This document shows positions 12,745-23,617 of a DNA stretch of 64,000 bases, one piece after another (within the stretch, counting starts at the first letter, position 1; each line of letters opens with the position of its first letter). Under the pieces are notes generated by a model. That model made no database searches and was not told the DNA's origin. It saw nothing but the letters and a program-made list of their open reading frames with translations. The stretch is taken from NCBI GenBank assembly GCA_015179025.1, contig WHUX01000085.1, forward strand, positions 163,194 through 227,193, in the 5' to 3' direction. The stretch is from Terfezia claveryi. Its lineage: Eukaryota > Ascomycota > Pezizomycetes > Pezizales > Pezizaceae. Both the position numbers and the translations under genes were made by a program.

Positions 12745-13271
12745 CAGTGAACTCTCGATATAAGAATATTCTTATTTCTCGAGGTTGTTTACTAAGGTAT
12801 TCTTATAGCAAGAGTACCTGATTGGGTAATATATAAACAGCCTAGCTGGAATAGGAATGCTTATCGATAAGAAATACCCCCAACCACCAAAGACAACGCT
12901 ACCAAATACAACGCCGCCAAACACAATACTGCGACACACGATACTGCGACACACAATACCGCGACACACAATATTACTACACCTACAATACCACCTCCGA
13001 ACCCCCGAACTAATTCGATATGCCTGCTAGTGGTGCATTGAAAAGTAAAGGTTGGACGGAAGAAGAACGCAAGGAGATATATGACTATGCACATGCATAC
13101 TGCCTTCTTCACGTCATCCGGGGCGGTTCCTGGTTCTCCTGTACCTAGTTCTTCCTCTACCTCACGTTAATTCTCTTTTTTGATGTATACCTTTAGTAGT
13201 TACCCTGACATTTGATATAAGAATATTACCCCCCCCCCGCCGGACGATATTCTTATATCGAGAGTTCACTG
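12745..13271. mobile_element. Non-autonomous Fot1/pogo-type element (MITE-like)
   Basis: Both ends carry the same inverted repeat: CAGTGAACTCTCGATATAAG on the left and its reverse complement on the right, continuing to about 25 perfect bases. The unit is flanked by TA on both sides (12743-12744 and 13272-13273), the target duplication typical of the Tc1/mariner superfamily. The end sequence CAGT(N)AAC(C/T)TCGATATAA is typical of Fot1/pogo/Tigger elements. At 527 bp it is too short for a transposase. Inside are a run of short repeats of the type CTGCGACACACRATAC (about 12895-12975), a short frame starting MPASGALKSKGWTEEERKEI at 13021 that could be a transposase N-terminal remnant, and a C-tract. 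It presumably moves, if at all, with a transposase encoded elsewhere. Confidence 0.85.
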
Positions 13272-13439
13272 TATCCCAACTCAACTGGCACAGCTAAGTA
13301 TCTATTGGTATTGAGACACTGGTAGGAGAAAATCTCATACCGTTACGTAGAATCAGCAATTCCCCCGCTTTCTCTTGGGATAGGGCTCAGTGTCGTATCC
13401 TCGATAGAACACAGCCAGGATGGTGCTGATGTACGTATG

Positions 13440-15790
13440 CTGAGATCGTGTTGGGGGTCCAACAACCTGTGCGAAACAGGCTAGCCCGACATAGTCTGGT
13501 TGCCCGGACAACACGTGTAGTCTGGTTGGCACAAGCAAAACGTGGATGTTATATATCTACTACATACTTTCAATTGCAATTGCTAACTGAATCCCTGCAC
13601 AACAGAACTTAGCACTATCACCTTACATTGGGCGTAGAAGTTTGTTCCACTAGAGTCTGTCTCCTTTTTATCACCTTTTTATATGCTGGATGATACAGTC
13701 GCTTCCTCTGGGCCCCTTTATATTGCGTTTGCAACTATAGCTAGCAAATTGTGCTTCTAGATCAGCTGCCTACACCCAAGAGTATCCGCTAATGTGTGTA
13801 TTACACTCCCCGAGCCCATCAATTGCTTTAGAGAAGATCTTCTCTCAATGAACAAGCGTGCGGAAATTGTGTCACCAGTCAATTCGAGGTCTCGGCGTTT
13901 TGAAATAAAACGGTGCAGTCTTGAATTAGTAGTCAATTGAAGCCGCTTAGCAGTCAGAAAAGTCAACAAAGAACAGGTAGGGAGGTCTTCCGCCAAAAAC
14001 CTATATTCATAACCTCTTATAAGCAGCCCACAGTCCCCATCCCTTCCGTTGGGTGCCCTTGTGCTAATTCCATATTACAAAATGACGCAAGCCAGTCCCA
14101 CAACAACGCCTTCCTTGCCCGGGACAGCTAAATCCCACCACTTTTGTTTTTCCTCTTCCTTCTTTTTTTTCTGACATGTTCCACAGTTTGGGCAATCACA
14201 CGATTTGTTCTTTTCTTCAACTTCTTCCTTCTTTTTCCTGTTCTCTTGCGCCACCTTATTCCTCTTTTCTTCACAGCGGGGATGAGTGCATGGATGTTTT
14301 TCGCATGAGTGACTCCAGCGGACACGACAGCTACAGTGTCTATGAGAGTTGGGGTTTCGGCAGGGCGGTGCAGGAGGCAGAAAGTAGTTGGATTGGTGTG
14401 CAATGGGAACTGCAACGGGGTATGGATAGGCGATGTTGCCCCCTATTCCGTACTGAAGGGCAACCTGTGTGGCGGGAAGAGGAGGTGCAGCATAGTGCGG
14501 TTGCAATGCCATTTGGGTTGACATACCATTGCAATACCAGCGTTTTGCGTGGCAATCCGGACAGTTGCAGCCGGCGTGATGCCGGGAACAGTGCTCCATA
14601 GTGCAGGTACACTTGGGCTTTGGAGAACTCACAGGAGAGGTCTCAGGAGTTGCAGGAGGGGTTCGACGGACGAAAGTGGTGAACATGTGGTTTGCTTATT
14701 TTTGTACCTCGGATACTGTAGCCCTATGGGCGCGAGGTCAGGAACCTGAAGGGTCGTTTGTAGAGGTAGGAACTGAAGTGCTTCAAAATGTTTTATCTCG
14801 GCAGAGTACCTATAACCTCTAGCTATGGTCCTCAACAGGTTAAGGTGGCCCCTGTTGATATACATGCTCGTCAGCTCCCTTATAATACCCGGTAGATGGA
14901 CGAGGATCAGAAAGGCTAGGTATAGGGACAACCTGTGCAAGTATCGGCCTCGTGGAATGGATCCTATAATAGTTCGATGCTAATTATTCCCCTGATCTGT
15001 TGTATCGAGGGTGGTGTCAGCCTGTGTCAATAGCCTGGCTGTTCTGGTTGGGCTGCACCCATATATACAGGAGCTGCTTACGTACTTAAGTACCAAGTAG
15101 TAAGTACCAACCAGATTGAGTAGTAGAGGCGAGTTCCCATAGTCACGGCACCTGATCTCGGCCCAGTAACGTGCAACTAGACCACACCGTTTACTCAAGT
15201 GCTACTTAGAACCTGCACGCACCGAGACTAATGTATAGGCCGGCACGGGGCGATAGCAGGCAGATCAATTACAGCAAACCAGACTACCAACCAGACTTAG
15301 TCTCAGACTGCTACAAGATAAGACCACATGGAGCGGTAGTCTGGTTGCATGGAGCGGTGTAGTCTGGTTGTAGTCGCTCCAGGCACAAGTCCTGGCACAA
15401 GTCTAGTTCTAAAGCATCCTAGACACTAGCCTGGCTTGCCTAGATACCTATCAGACTCTTCAGACTGTATTCTGGTTGGCACAACACCCTCCAAAGGAGG
15501 ATCAGACTGCTATACCTCAGGCTCTTAGCCACATTCCTCTGTCCCCTGAGTCAGGTTGGCACATGTCTCCTCTAGTCTGGATCCTGGTACTGTCTCCTCT
15601 AGTCTGGATCCTGGTGTCTCCTCAATTCTCAACAGCCAAGTGTATAGATTGCTCCCGTAAACATAGTCTGGCTTGCCCTCGGAGCCTAAACACACCCATG
15701 GGTCTGGTCACTTGCTAAAAAAAAAACAGCCGGTATCTCGCTATACAGGCGCACGAGTCTATATTCTAGTCTGGTTGGCACAAGCCCCTC
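13440..15790. repeat. Cluster of the TAGTCTGGTTGGCACAAG motif
   Basis: Complete or partial copies occur at 13492, 13517-13534, 15284-15300 (reverse, doubled), 15339, 15363, 15470 and 15770-15787, with more copies at 5.7, 7.6, 18.15, 31.75, 44.2-44.5 and 46.3 kb. In the 44-46 kb region the motif forms arms of small palindromes, so it is probably the terminal repeat of a tiny inverted-repeat element whose fragments are scattered here. Confidence 0.55.
14075..14686 (-). CDS. Cys/His-rich small hypothetical protein
   Basis: This is an intronless frame of 203 codons from ATG. I do not recognise it. The Cys are clustered: CTCTMEHCSRHHAGCNCPDC with a further C near residue 52, then CSCRVRWSHSCEKHPCTHPRC near 120-140, and CDCPNCGTC near 164-172. 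A charged Lys/Glu helix lies between the last two groups and a Pro/Tyr/Ala-rich segment in the middle. The spacing suggests metal binding but fits no zinc-finger family I can name. There is no signal peptide. The Cys clusters make random coding unlikely, but a gene call from composition alone is not secure. Confidence 0.4.
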   Translation of the reverse strand: MFTTFVRRTPPATPETSPVSSPKPKCTCTMEHCSRHHAGCNCPDCHAKRWYCNGMSTQMALQPHYAAPPLPATQVALQYGIGGNIAYPYPVAVPIAHQSNYFLPPAPPCRNPNSHRHCSCRVRWSHSCEKHPCTHPRCEEKRNKVAQENRKKKEEVEEKNKSCDCPNCGTCQKKKKEEEKQKWWDLAVPGKEGVVVGLACVIL

Positions 15791-16193
15791 GGTACTACAT
15801 TCCAGTCCCGTGAGTGTGTTATGAGAGGAGTTGGACGAATTGATGCCGATGCTAATGCTGAGACGCAATACTAGAGAATAAGACTACTTAGACGTATTCC
15901 TTGCCCTAACTTACCACATTCTCTTCATTACACAGACATCCTCCTTTCATGCCAACTAGACTTCTAGGCTCCTACCCTCACTTCCCGTTCACTCACCTCA
16001 CCATCCCCATGCATGCCTAACTACCAACCACTCTCTAGGCCTGTAGTATTTCCTTAGTCTGCTTGGTAATCCCTGTGAGCATCTAAGTCTACGCAAAGGG
16101 TAGCTTGGATCATTGTAACCTGTGAAGAGAAATGGCGCTGACGTTGTACTTTTAGCAAACACTCGAGAGCGTGCCAAGAGGGTACGGTACACA
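14687..16193. other. Intergenic region rich in CCAGACTA-type repeats
   Basis: No gene is supported. It contains many partial copies of the TAGTCTGGTTGGCACAAG motif and a tandem duplication near 15567-15617 in which GTCTCCTCTAGTCTGGATCC is repeated. Confidence 0.4.
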
Positions 16194-17705
16194 ATGAAGA
16201 AGTCAATCAGAGAACGCCACTCGCTCCCGTCCATCAGGGAGATACCACGCTCTGGACCTGCCAAGGCCAACGACATACGCTTCGCCACTTTGCGAGGGCG
16301 AAATCAGCCACCAGTCCCACTGAAGACTGTCCCAGAATTGCAAGCAAAGGAAGTTGATCCAAATACCCGTGGTAATCCTGTCAAAATTCCAACAGTCAGC
16401 GCACCACCTGGCAATCCGGTGACGAACATCTATGGCCGAAGCTTGCTTGCACCACCCAGTTTGAGTTCCCTATTTGGCAAAAGTTCTCACCTTGCTGCAG
16501 GTGGAGGGGGGACGGCCAAAGAAATCCATTTTTCAAACATCAGTAGCATATATCGAAAAGATTACCCTAAAAATCCTGTCGGTGGCATCAGATTTGGATA
16601 TGACAGTACAAAGCCAAATTCACCCCAGACAACCCATGAGGTAGCGTTGCAGAGCTACAGAGCCGCAAGGCAAGATGGAACTGGATATATTTGGGAACGG
16701 GCCGCTGCCAGTTGCACTGTGGCCCAGAATCCTATTGATGACTACGGTCGAAACGCTAGTCGCTCCAGCATTGTCCATCCGGGGCCTATTTCCCAAGGGA
16801 CCTTCCAAAACACTGCAAACACCGGCGACACACTACTAAACCAACCTCCTGGTAGTCCCCAGACAATTTACCACACAGACCATAGTATACCCCACGGCAA
16901 AATGCAACTAGAAACTCTCCACCCAGAATCCCTATGTGAACCAACTCCCTATCCCGAGCCATCTCGTCCAGATACTGCGCTCTCACAGAACCGTCGTGGC
17001 ATATCACTTATAGGATTACGCCCATCCACGCCTTCGACTTTCAGGATCAAATCACTAGCCAAGAAGACCTCACAGCTTTTCGGGATGTCTAATGCCAGCC
17101 GTTCGACAATTGCGCTCAACGCCCGTGCCGCTACTGTGACGCCTGAGGTGGGACAGCCGAAGCAGCACCAGATAAACAAGAGGGGCAAGGCCTGGGAAAG
17201 TAAGGATGATGTCAGGACTGTAACGGTCCAGACGCAGGCTCAAATGTTCCTAGAGATTGCCCGCAAGGCAGAAAAGAAGGGCAAGACCGTCTACTTTGCC
17301 TCTACCACTGGAAGCACTTTCGTACTCACCAATGACTCCTGTGCCGGGGCTTACACTGCTATTAGCCTTTCCACTGCCAACTTGGCAGGTCAAATGGCAC
17401 CGTCCTTGATGGGGGCCGGAGAACTGCTGGTAGATGGTAAAAACGGAAAGAAAGGTTTATTGTTTCTGTTATCGCCCCAGCAAATTATGGGATTGCTTCC
17501 CTTTGAAAAGGTCGATGTGGAAAAGGAGGGTAAATCCGAAATGTATGGATTTGGAGCAAAGGCGAAGCTTGGGCATCAGTTTTATGAGCATGAATGGCAA
17601 GACGGCGAGGACCGTAGATTTACACTCGCACTTCATTTAGCCACGGTCATAGTCAGAGGCCCTGGTCATTTGCTTGGAGAAATCTCGGCAGTGTTCTGGG
17701 CTTGA
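16194..17705 (+). CDS. Hypothetical protein, about 500 residues
   Basis: This is a long uninterrupted frame. The open frame begins at 16119, but the first in-frame ATG is at 16194 (MKKSIRERHS), so I start there (503 residues). No family is recognised. The first two thirds are Pro/Ser/Asn-rich and basic, probably disordered. The last ~160 residues, from VTVQTQAQMFLEIARKAEKK to the end, look folded (KTVYFASTTGSTFVLTND, FLLSPQQIMGLLPFEKV, GFGAKAKLGHQFYEHEW). No signal peptide or membrane span is visible. Length and codon regularity argue for a real gene. Confidence 0.6.
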   Translation: MKKSIRERHSLPSIREIPRSGPAKANDIRFATLRGRNQPPVPLKTVPELQAKEVDPNTRGNPVKIPTVSAPPGNPVTNIYGRSLLAPPSLSSLFGKSSHLAAGGGGTAKEIHFSNISSIYRKDYPKNPVGGIRFGYDSTKPNSPQTTHEVALQSYRAARQDGTGYIWERAAASCTVAQNPIDDYGRNASRSSIVHPGPISQGTFQNTANTGDTLLNQPPGSPQTIYHTDHSIPHGKMQLETLHPESLCEPTPYPEPSRPDTALSQNRRGISLIGLRPSTPSTFRIKSLAKKTSQLFGMSNASRSTIALNARAATVTPEVGQPKQHQINKRGKAWESKDDVRTVTVQTQAQMFLEIARKAEKKGKTVYFASTTGSTFVLTNDSCAGAYTAISLSTANLAGQMAPSLMGAGELLVDGKNGKKGLLFLLSPQQIMGLLPFEKVDVEKEGKSEMYGFGAKAKLGHQFYEHEWQDGEDRRFTLALHLATVIVRGPGHLLGEISAVFWA

Positions 17706-20101
17706 GGACCTCCACCAAAATTCAAATTGCAGTTTCTTGATTCTGCAAACGATATGGGGGAAAGTTAGGGTCGCCTAGATTTATCAGTTATTGGCTATTT
17801 TTGCTATTTTGAAGCACCGTGGTAGAAATGCCTCTAAGCTGGCTTTGGAGGGTTGAATTTGGGCTTATTCTGCATCGTTTCCTTTAGGGTTGGCTTATCC
17901 CTCTACGTACACAGTGGTCCGATTGTTCTAAATGAACACTTTTCACCCTCGATCTGTTGGCTTCTACATCTCTCTTTGCGTGTGCAATTGCCCCCCTACA
18001 GTATTGCTGCTAGTATCTTTTGCCTGATGGTATAATGTTAAAGGATTGAATAGCTCGAAAGCATATGAGCGTCATATGCCACTGAGATAGGATAGCTTCA
18101 ATATGAGTAATGGTTTACCTAAAAAAGAAAGATTCCGCACATGATTAAAGTAGTCTGGTTGTGGTTCGGTGCATACTCACTCATTTTAATACTTACTTGC
18201 CTGATCTTGAGCCTAGGCCCATACCTCAGAAACCCCATGACAGAATTATTCATTTTAATGTCAAAACCATGTCTAATAGGTATATCTTTGTACAGTCTGA
18301 ATTCACATAGTCCATGTTTTGGTACAAGACTACCAGTACCATGTATAATCTGCAAGGAGAGATACATTGTACGAGAGTGGTGATTTATTTAGCCTCACTC
18401 TACCTAATAGCCTTCTCGTATATTTTTCGTAAGCTACATACAAGATTGCACAAGACCTGAGTACAAGCCACTCCCCTGGGCACAAGATAGTGCGCTCTGA
18501 GCTTGGTTAATCGACTTCCAAAAGTGGTAATCGGAGGGCCAAGACCCCCTAATGCGGTAGCACAACGTCATAATCAGATATATATATCCCTCTAGCTCTA
18601 ACATCTTCTAACGCCCGCATAACCACGCCAGACTCTATAACAAGCACTGGAACTCATTTATTCGTCCTTGATATCTAAATAGTCCTCTCAATATCATATT
18701 CACGATCTCAACATGCCTCTAGACAACCTCCGCCTCTTCTCCACCCTCACGGCAGTAATCGGGCTCATAGCAGTCCTCGAACTAGGGACTTTAATTGCAG
18801 GGTCACCAGTCCCATTACAGATGCGATCATTAAAAAAATGGCCCCGAATTGCATTCTACAACGGAGAAAAGAGTGCAGTATGCACCACCGGAATCAGTTG
18901 GGTCTTTGGGAGAAATGGAGCCGGTGGGGCAAGGGGTTGGGAATCGGAGTGAGAGTGAGGATAGAATAGAGAAAGGGGGTGATAGTGGGTGTGGGGTATG
19001 GAAAGAGAAGGGTATGTTGGGAGAGTGGGGAGGTAGATGTTATATTAGAGGGAGGACAGGGGTGGTACAGGGGGGAGGCGGGATTGAATAGGGTGGTGCA
19101 ACGGATTGTTGGAGTATGATTGGAAAGGTGACAGTGGAGATAGACTGATGGTCTCTGGGAAAGGACGGCAGCTGACTAGTGTACATACGGAGCACCTGAC
19201 CAAGCAATCCAAGATCCAGAGGCACAGTTGTTCACTTTGTAGGGAGGTGGTGCTTATATGTACAGTGCCTGGCACTTGATGGAGTTGGTAACACTTCACC
19301 TCCATACAAAAGACCAACCTTACAGTTACTTAAGTCCATACCGAGAACGAACCAAAATTTGTTTAGTATACTCATAAGAACCATATCGAGCGCCCACCGC
19401 ACTACTATATCAAAGTCCCTCTACGGACCAAAGTAGAAACTAAAAAAAAATTCGATCATAAGCCAACAACAACCTGAGCCAGTTCAATTAGTCCTTACAG
19501 CTTTTGATACCTCATCTCCACATAGGATATTGAGTATTATATCTCACGTCACTCATTACCTTTGGCAACTTTTGGCAGCTATTATTTAAGTAGCTCCTGG
19601 TATCTACAAACGGTTCGAATAAACATTTTCAATCTAGCCCTTGCTATTGGTCCCGACTGAAGGACGTTCGTTTCGTCCCTCACCCCATCTTCTACACACT
19701 GTCTTAGGAGTTCCTCGCAATCGATTTCTCAGATCAGGTGAACTCCGATTGTTGAGGACGAACAGTTAATCTTGTGGTTGACCGCGAAGTTCGTCATTTT
19801 CTCCTTTTTTACATGAAAGACCTCCCTAACAGCATCACGCTCTTGTTTACATTCAGATTCGCACCAAACCCGGCTCGTAGCGATATCAAGTCCATCAGTT
19901 TCTTCTAGGCCTCAGCAAACTGTAAGGTATGATCTTTACAAGAGCTCTCCGGCACAAATAATCATCTTTCAGAAACGTTGACTAATTTTAAGGCAATCAA
20001 GACCTATTCAACCTTCTCTACCAAGAGTTCATTGGCTTGACTAGATATTGTGAAAGTTCTGTCTGGCACACTCCTCTACTCCGATCATCACCAACCCCAC
20101 G
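17706..20101. other. Intergenic region
   Basis: Apart from a weak 79-codon frame at 18713-18952, no gene is supported. The 18930-19090 stretch is a purine-rich G/A tract. A TATATATA run lies at 18578-18588. Confidence 0.4.
18713..18952 (+). CDS. Possible small membrane or secreted protein
   Basis: This 79-codon frame starts at an ATG in a good fungal context (TCAACATGCC). It is 125 bp downstream of a TATATATA run. The N terminus MPLDNLRLFSTLTAVIGLIA followed by VLELGTLIAG is one hydrophobic segment, either a signal anchor or a poor signal peptide. The rest is short and basic. The frame runs into a G/A-rich tract and the C-terminal part may be wrong or spliced away. No homologue is recognised. 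Confidence 0.25.
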   Translation: MPLDNLRLFSTLTAVIGLIAVLELGTLIAGSPVPLQMRSLKKWPRIAFYNGEKSAVCTTGISWVFGRNGAGGARGWESE

Positions 20102-20518
20102 ATGTGCTATCGGGATTTCCAATACCACAATTGTTGGCACAAGAAGCACTGGTGGTCATCACTCAAACGAGGCAGAACCTACGATCCATTCATCTCACCA
20201 TGTAAGAAACTTTTACAACATCCTAAGTATCCAAATGCCACCAGGCGAGATGTATGGTGTACATTGAAGAAAAGAGAGGTTTGGGAAATTAGCATCACTC
20301 CTTGTCCAAGCTGCCAGATGAAGCAACAGGCGCCAAACTATAAAGTGCCAAATTCAGTTTCATTGATGCAGAACGCAAACGTCCTCAGAAAACACAAGCA
20401 AAAAAAGGGTAGAAGTGAAGGTCGAAATGAGGGTGAAGATAAGGGTGAAAGTGAAATTGAAAGAGAGGGTGAGTATGAGTGTAAAAGTGAGGGTGATGGT
20501 GGTGATGGGAAGAATTAG
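20102..20518 (+). CDS. Small Cys-containing MCYRD protein
   Basis: This 138-codon frame starts MCYRDFQYHNCWHKKHWWSS. It has a recognisable relative 1.5 kb downstream (21577), aligned over MCYRD-x2-Y, C-x-H-K-x2-W, K-x-G-(R/K)-T, P-x3-PC, HP and TPxPCxxC. Conserved Cys and His suggest a small metal-binding or disulphide fold. Many fungi have short proteins beginning MC-(H/Y) with C-x-H patterns and no known role, and I would place it there without naming a function. The last 45 residues are a highly charged Glu/Gly/Arg run encoded by a G/A minisatellite. Confidence 0.55.
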   Translation: MCYRDFQYHNCWHKKHWWSSLKRGRTYDPFISPCKKLLQHPKYPNATRRDVWCTLKKREVWEISITPCPSCQMKQQAPNYKVPNSVSLMQNANVLRKHKQKKGRSEGRNEGEDKGESEIEREGEYECKSEGDGGDGKN

Positions 20519-21576
20519 GCACCTGAGGTTAGCGACGGTATATGGAAGGAGGCATCAAGGGCCGTTCTTGTTGTTCCAGTTTGTTTTTCCATTCAAAGAT
20601 TTTCGCAGAGAAAAGTGGGAATGGCTTGCAGTCAATGTATTTACATAAGTCATACTATTTGAGTTGATCTATATATCCCTAGATCCCTTCACTGTGTATA
20701 TGCTGTCCTCTAAGGATTGGTATATTTAGTAAAGTTCCATCGCTCTTCTATTAATCACTTGAAAGAACTTCACTTGCATCTGATGATAATCGTTATGGCA
20801 GGGTGGGTTGGGGCCTAATCTGTTTTACTAGCACGTGCTATGAGTCCAATACATTCCTATATCAGGTAATGAGGATATATAATATCCACTCCCAACCTTT
20901 TTACCTGGCTTTCACGCCTCCCGTTTTATACTCTGTATAAATTCAAGATACACACATCAGGAATTCCTCCCTACTGGGCGAATCTATCTCTTTAAGTTAT
21001 ATCGAATCAGTCTCGAGCCTCTAGGCCACCCTTTATCTAGATTTAACGAGAAAACTTGTAAAGCTGATTCCACCGCTTTTGAGCTTTCCCTTCAGTCCTT
21101 ACTATCTAACTTCGTCTTTCTCACAGCAGGTAGGAAACGTTGGCAACAGAGAGTCTAAGATACTGCTGCAAAAAAACTACGCGAAGCCGCCAATTCTTTC
21201 TTGGCTGTCCTTTCATTGCTCATCGATAAAGCCTTTCCGGTCAACAGGTGCAGATTCGAGTCAGTATCTTTGCCAACTGATGGTAAATATTGGTGTTTTT
21301 CAGCACCACATTGAAATCCATCGTACCTCTCTGATCATGACACATCAATAGCTTTTTTTCCAAACTCGGGCATTCAATCGAAGCTATCAATTCTCCAAAC
21401 CTTCAGCAGACATTGTTACAGAGTTTAAGGAGAAATATAGCAGATAGCATTACCCGTATGTCCCTATCCTCGAAGTAGCTTCACAATCTGACAGATATCA
21501 AGCTCTTAGATCACAGGGCACAAGACTAGCAGTACCCTACACTCCGTTACTCCATTACTCCCTCAGATCCACCAAG
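20519..21576. other. Intergenic region
   Basis: No gene is supported. The ~35 bp before the pseudogene start at 21577 (ACTCC-rich, ending in a CCACCAAG context) resemble the bases before the 20102 start, consistent with the duplication including the upstream region. Confidence 0.35.
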
Positions 21577-21849
21577 ATGTGTTACAGAGACTATGTCTAC
21601 AATCAGTGTAAGCACAAAACTAAATGGTACTCGGGTTAGAAGCACGGGAAAACCTTCGCACCGAATATCGTGCCATGTGAAACCTGGCTCAGTCATCCAG
21701 GTTGGGAAAATAGGAGGTATGGTGAGTCATGTGGAGGAATCGAGGACCGCCTAATTTCGTTGGCATTGACGCCATGGCCATGTTCGAGGTGTGCGATGGG
21801 AGGCTCGGATCGGCCGAGTAGGTGGAAGTTTTGGAAGAAGTTTCCGTGA
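21577..21849 (+). pseudogene. Paralogue of the MCYRD gene with in-frame TAG
   Basis: From ATG at 21577 the frame reads MCYRDYVYNQCKHKTKWYSG, then TAG at 21637-21639, then continues in the same frame as KHGKTFAPNIVPCETWLSHP and on to LTPWPCSRCAMG before a final TGA at 21847. The residues on both sides of the TAG align with the 20102 protein without a gap, so the stop lies within the conserved part and not in an intron. Either this copy is a pseudogene or the UAG is recoded. The conserved Cys and the TPxPCxxC motif are kept, suggesting recent loss. Confidence 0.7.
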
Positions 21850-22489
21850 TGGAACTCAATTAGGGAGGGGTGCGAGGGATGAGCGTGAGGTGTTTATGGA
21901 CAGTTGAGGGATATTTTGTAATTGAATTGTCTTTGTTGGCCTTGATGTCGTTTTAGGAAAGTGGGAGAATGGATTAGGGATGTTTATTGTTTTCGTTTGG
22001 GTGAGAAATCTACGTTGGATAATCAGTGAAAGGGGCTGTCTCGTGATACGTGAAGTCTCTACCTCCCTGGATCCTATCATCTCAATTGGTGACACAAGAA
22101 ACAATGTGATACTCCTGGGAGTACGAAGAAATGAGTACCACCGGAAGAACTGTACAAAGGACAGCTGCATATACATCTCTGTTATGAAATCACAATATTA
22201 AGTACAATCTTCCAAACCACATTGCTGCCTCTTGCAGATGTATCTCTCTAAAATCATCTCACACCGTCGCCCTCAAAGTGCAGGAAGGTCGAGGATATAA
22301 ATATTTGATATACAGCTAAATAAATTATAAACTCCTCGAATTAGACGAGATAAACAACCCTAAAGTTAAACCTTAAGACGAACACTAGCCTCATCGCATC
22401 CGATTACAAATTCCAGATATCATCAACCAAACAGTTCTCCAATAACTCAAAGGAGCGACTCTGCCCCCAATGCGTCAATACCCTAACCC
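21850..22489. other. Intergenic region
   Basis: I see nothing supportable here. Confidence 0.35.
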
Positions 22490-23617
22490 TTATTTAGGGC
22501 GGACAGCCTGCTTCGGTCTCCCAAAAATATCCCGCTCCCAGCACTGATCTTGTCCCAGCGTCGCTACCCTAGGCATGGCTATAGGTATATAGCTGGGTTG
22601 GCTACGAATATCCCCCCTGCGACTTAGAGTGGCCTTGGGATGGATATTATTCTCTTGATGGCTGTAGGTATTACACCCCAGTCGAGTTGGCGTTGAGGAT
22701 AAGTCATGGACGTGCACTAATTGAGAACTTTGGAGTAGTTCCCCACCTACTGTTTCTGCTCCTCCTGCTTCAGGGGCCGATCTGGAAGCTCTCAGGTCTA
22801 AAGGTGAGGCTGAGAATGAGCTTGCCGCAGAGATTCCAGACGACGACTGATAAGGAAATTGCGTAGAAGAATTAAGCTGGGAAATTTGGTAACAGGATTT
22901 CGTGATGGCACCGTATGGATAGGTAGCTCCTAGGGGGCCACCACGACCATGGCTGACCAGAGGAGTAGTGTCTTTCTGGGGAGAATGATCGACGGATTCA
23001 GGATTTGGGGGAAGGTGCTTAGGAGGGAGTGAGAACGGAGTATGTGAAGGGTCCTTCTTTTTCTCACTCCTCCTGGCTGCTTTAGAGGGATGTAGGGAGG
23101 GAGTCCATGAGATTCTGCTGTTGCTATTACCGGAGCTTGTGGGATGGTTTTTACCCAGGCCCCGACCGGGAGATTTGTGTGTCTTTAGCGGTAGTCTGAC
23201 CACTGGGCGGACAGGCGGAAAACTAACCCGCCTCTGAGGGTCCTCATCTCTATCCACTTGTCCCTGGCCCCCATCATTATAATGATCATCCATCCCAATA
23301 TCAATATCTTTTCCCTCATTGACAACGTGCCATATATACCGGCTCCACCTCCCGCAAATACAAAAAAACAAAAATCCAAGAAAGACGAGGAAGATTAGAG
23401 ACGGTTTCTTTATTGAGTTGAGGGTGGGTGATGTTGGCGCAGGTGTGAGATGTGATGGGGTTAATGTTGCATTTGACGTGATATCGCCGAAAGCTGAATT
23501 AAGTGGAATAACGGGTAATGCATTGAGCGGGAGGGGATTTCCTAGAGGAGGGGTGGAATCGGGAGCATATTTGAGGTGGGATAGTTGTCGGGTGAACCGC
23601 CGGGGAAGCGGTGCCAT
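22490..23617 (-). CDS. Single-pass membrane hypothetical protein
   Basis: The frame is open from further upstream, but the first ATG in it is at 23617 (MAPLPRRFTRQ), giving 375 residues. A hydrophobic segment (SLIFLVFLGFLFFCICG) at about residues 73-89 is the only membrane span. It is preceded by a Pro/Leu/Thr-rich N-terminal tail and followed by a long Ser/Pro-rich, largely disordered tail with basic patches (SKAARRSEKKKD). The shape is like fungal single-span proteins of unknown role. The C terminus ends close to a conserved-looking DQCWERDIFGRPKQ. Confidence 0.55.
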   Translation of the reverse strand: MAPLPRRFTRQLSHLKYAPDSTPPLGNPLPLNALPVIPLNSAFGDITSNATLTPSHLTPAPTSPTLNSIKKPSLIFLVFLGFLFFCICGRWSRYIWHVVNEGKDIDIGMDDHYNDGGQGQVDRDEDPQRRVSFPPVRPVVRLPLKTHKSPGRGLGKNHPTSSGNSNSRISWTPSLHPSKAARRSEKKKDPSHTPFSLPPKHLPPNPESVDHSPQKDTTPLVSHGRGGPLGATYPYGAITKSCYQISQLNSSTQFPYQSSSGISAASSFSASPLDLRASRSAPEAGGAETVGGELLQSSQLVHVHDLSSTPTRLGCNTYSHQENNIHPKATLSRRGDIRSQPSYIPIAMPRVATLGQDQCWERDIFGRPKQAVRPK

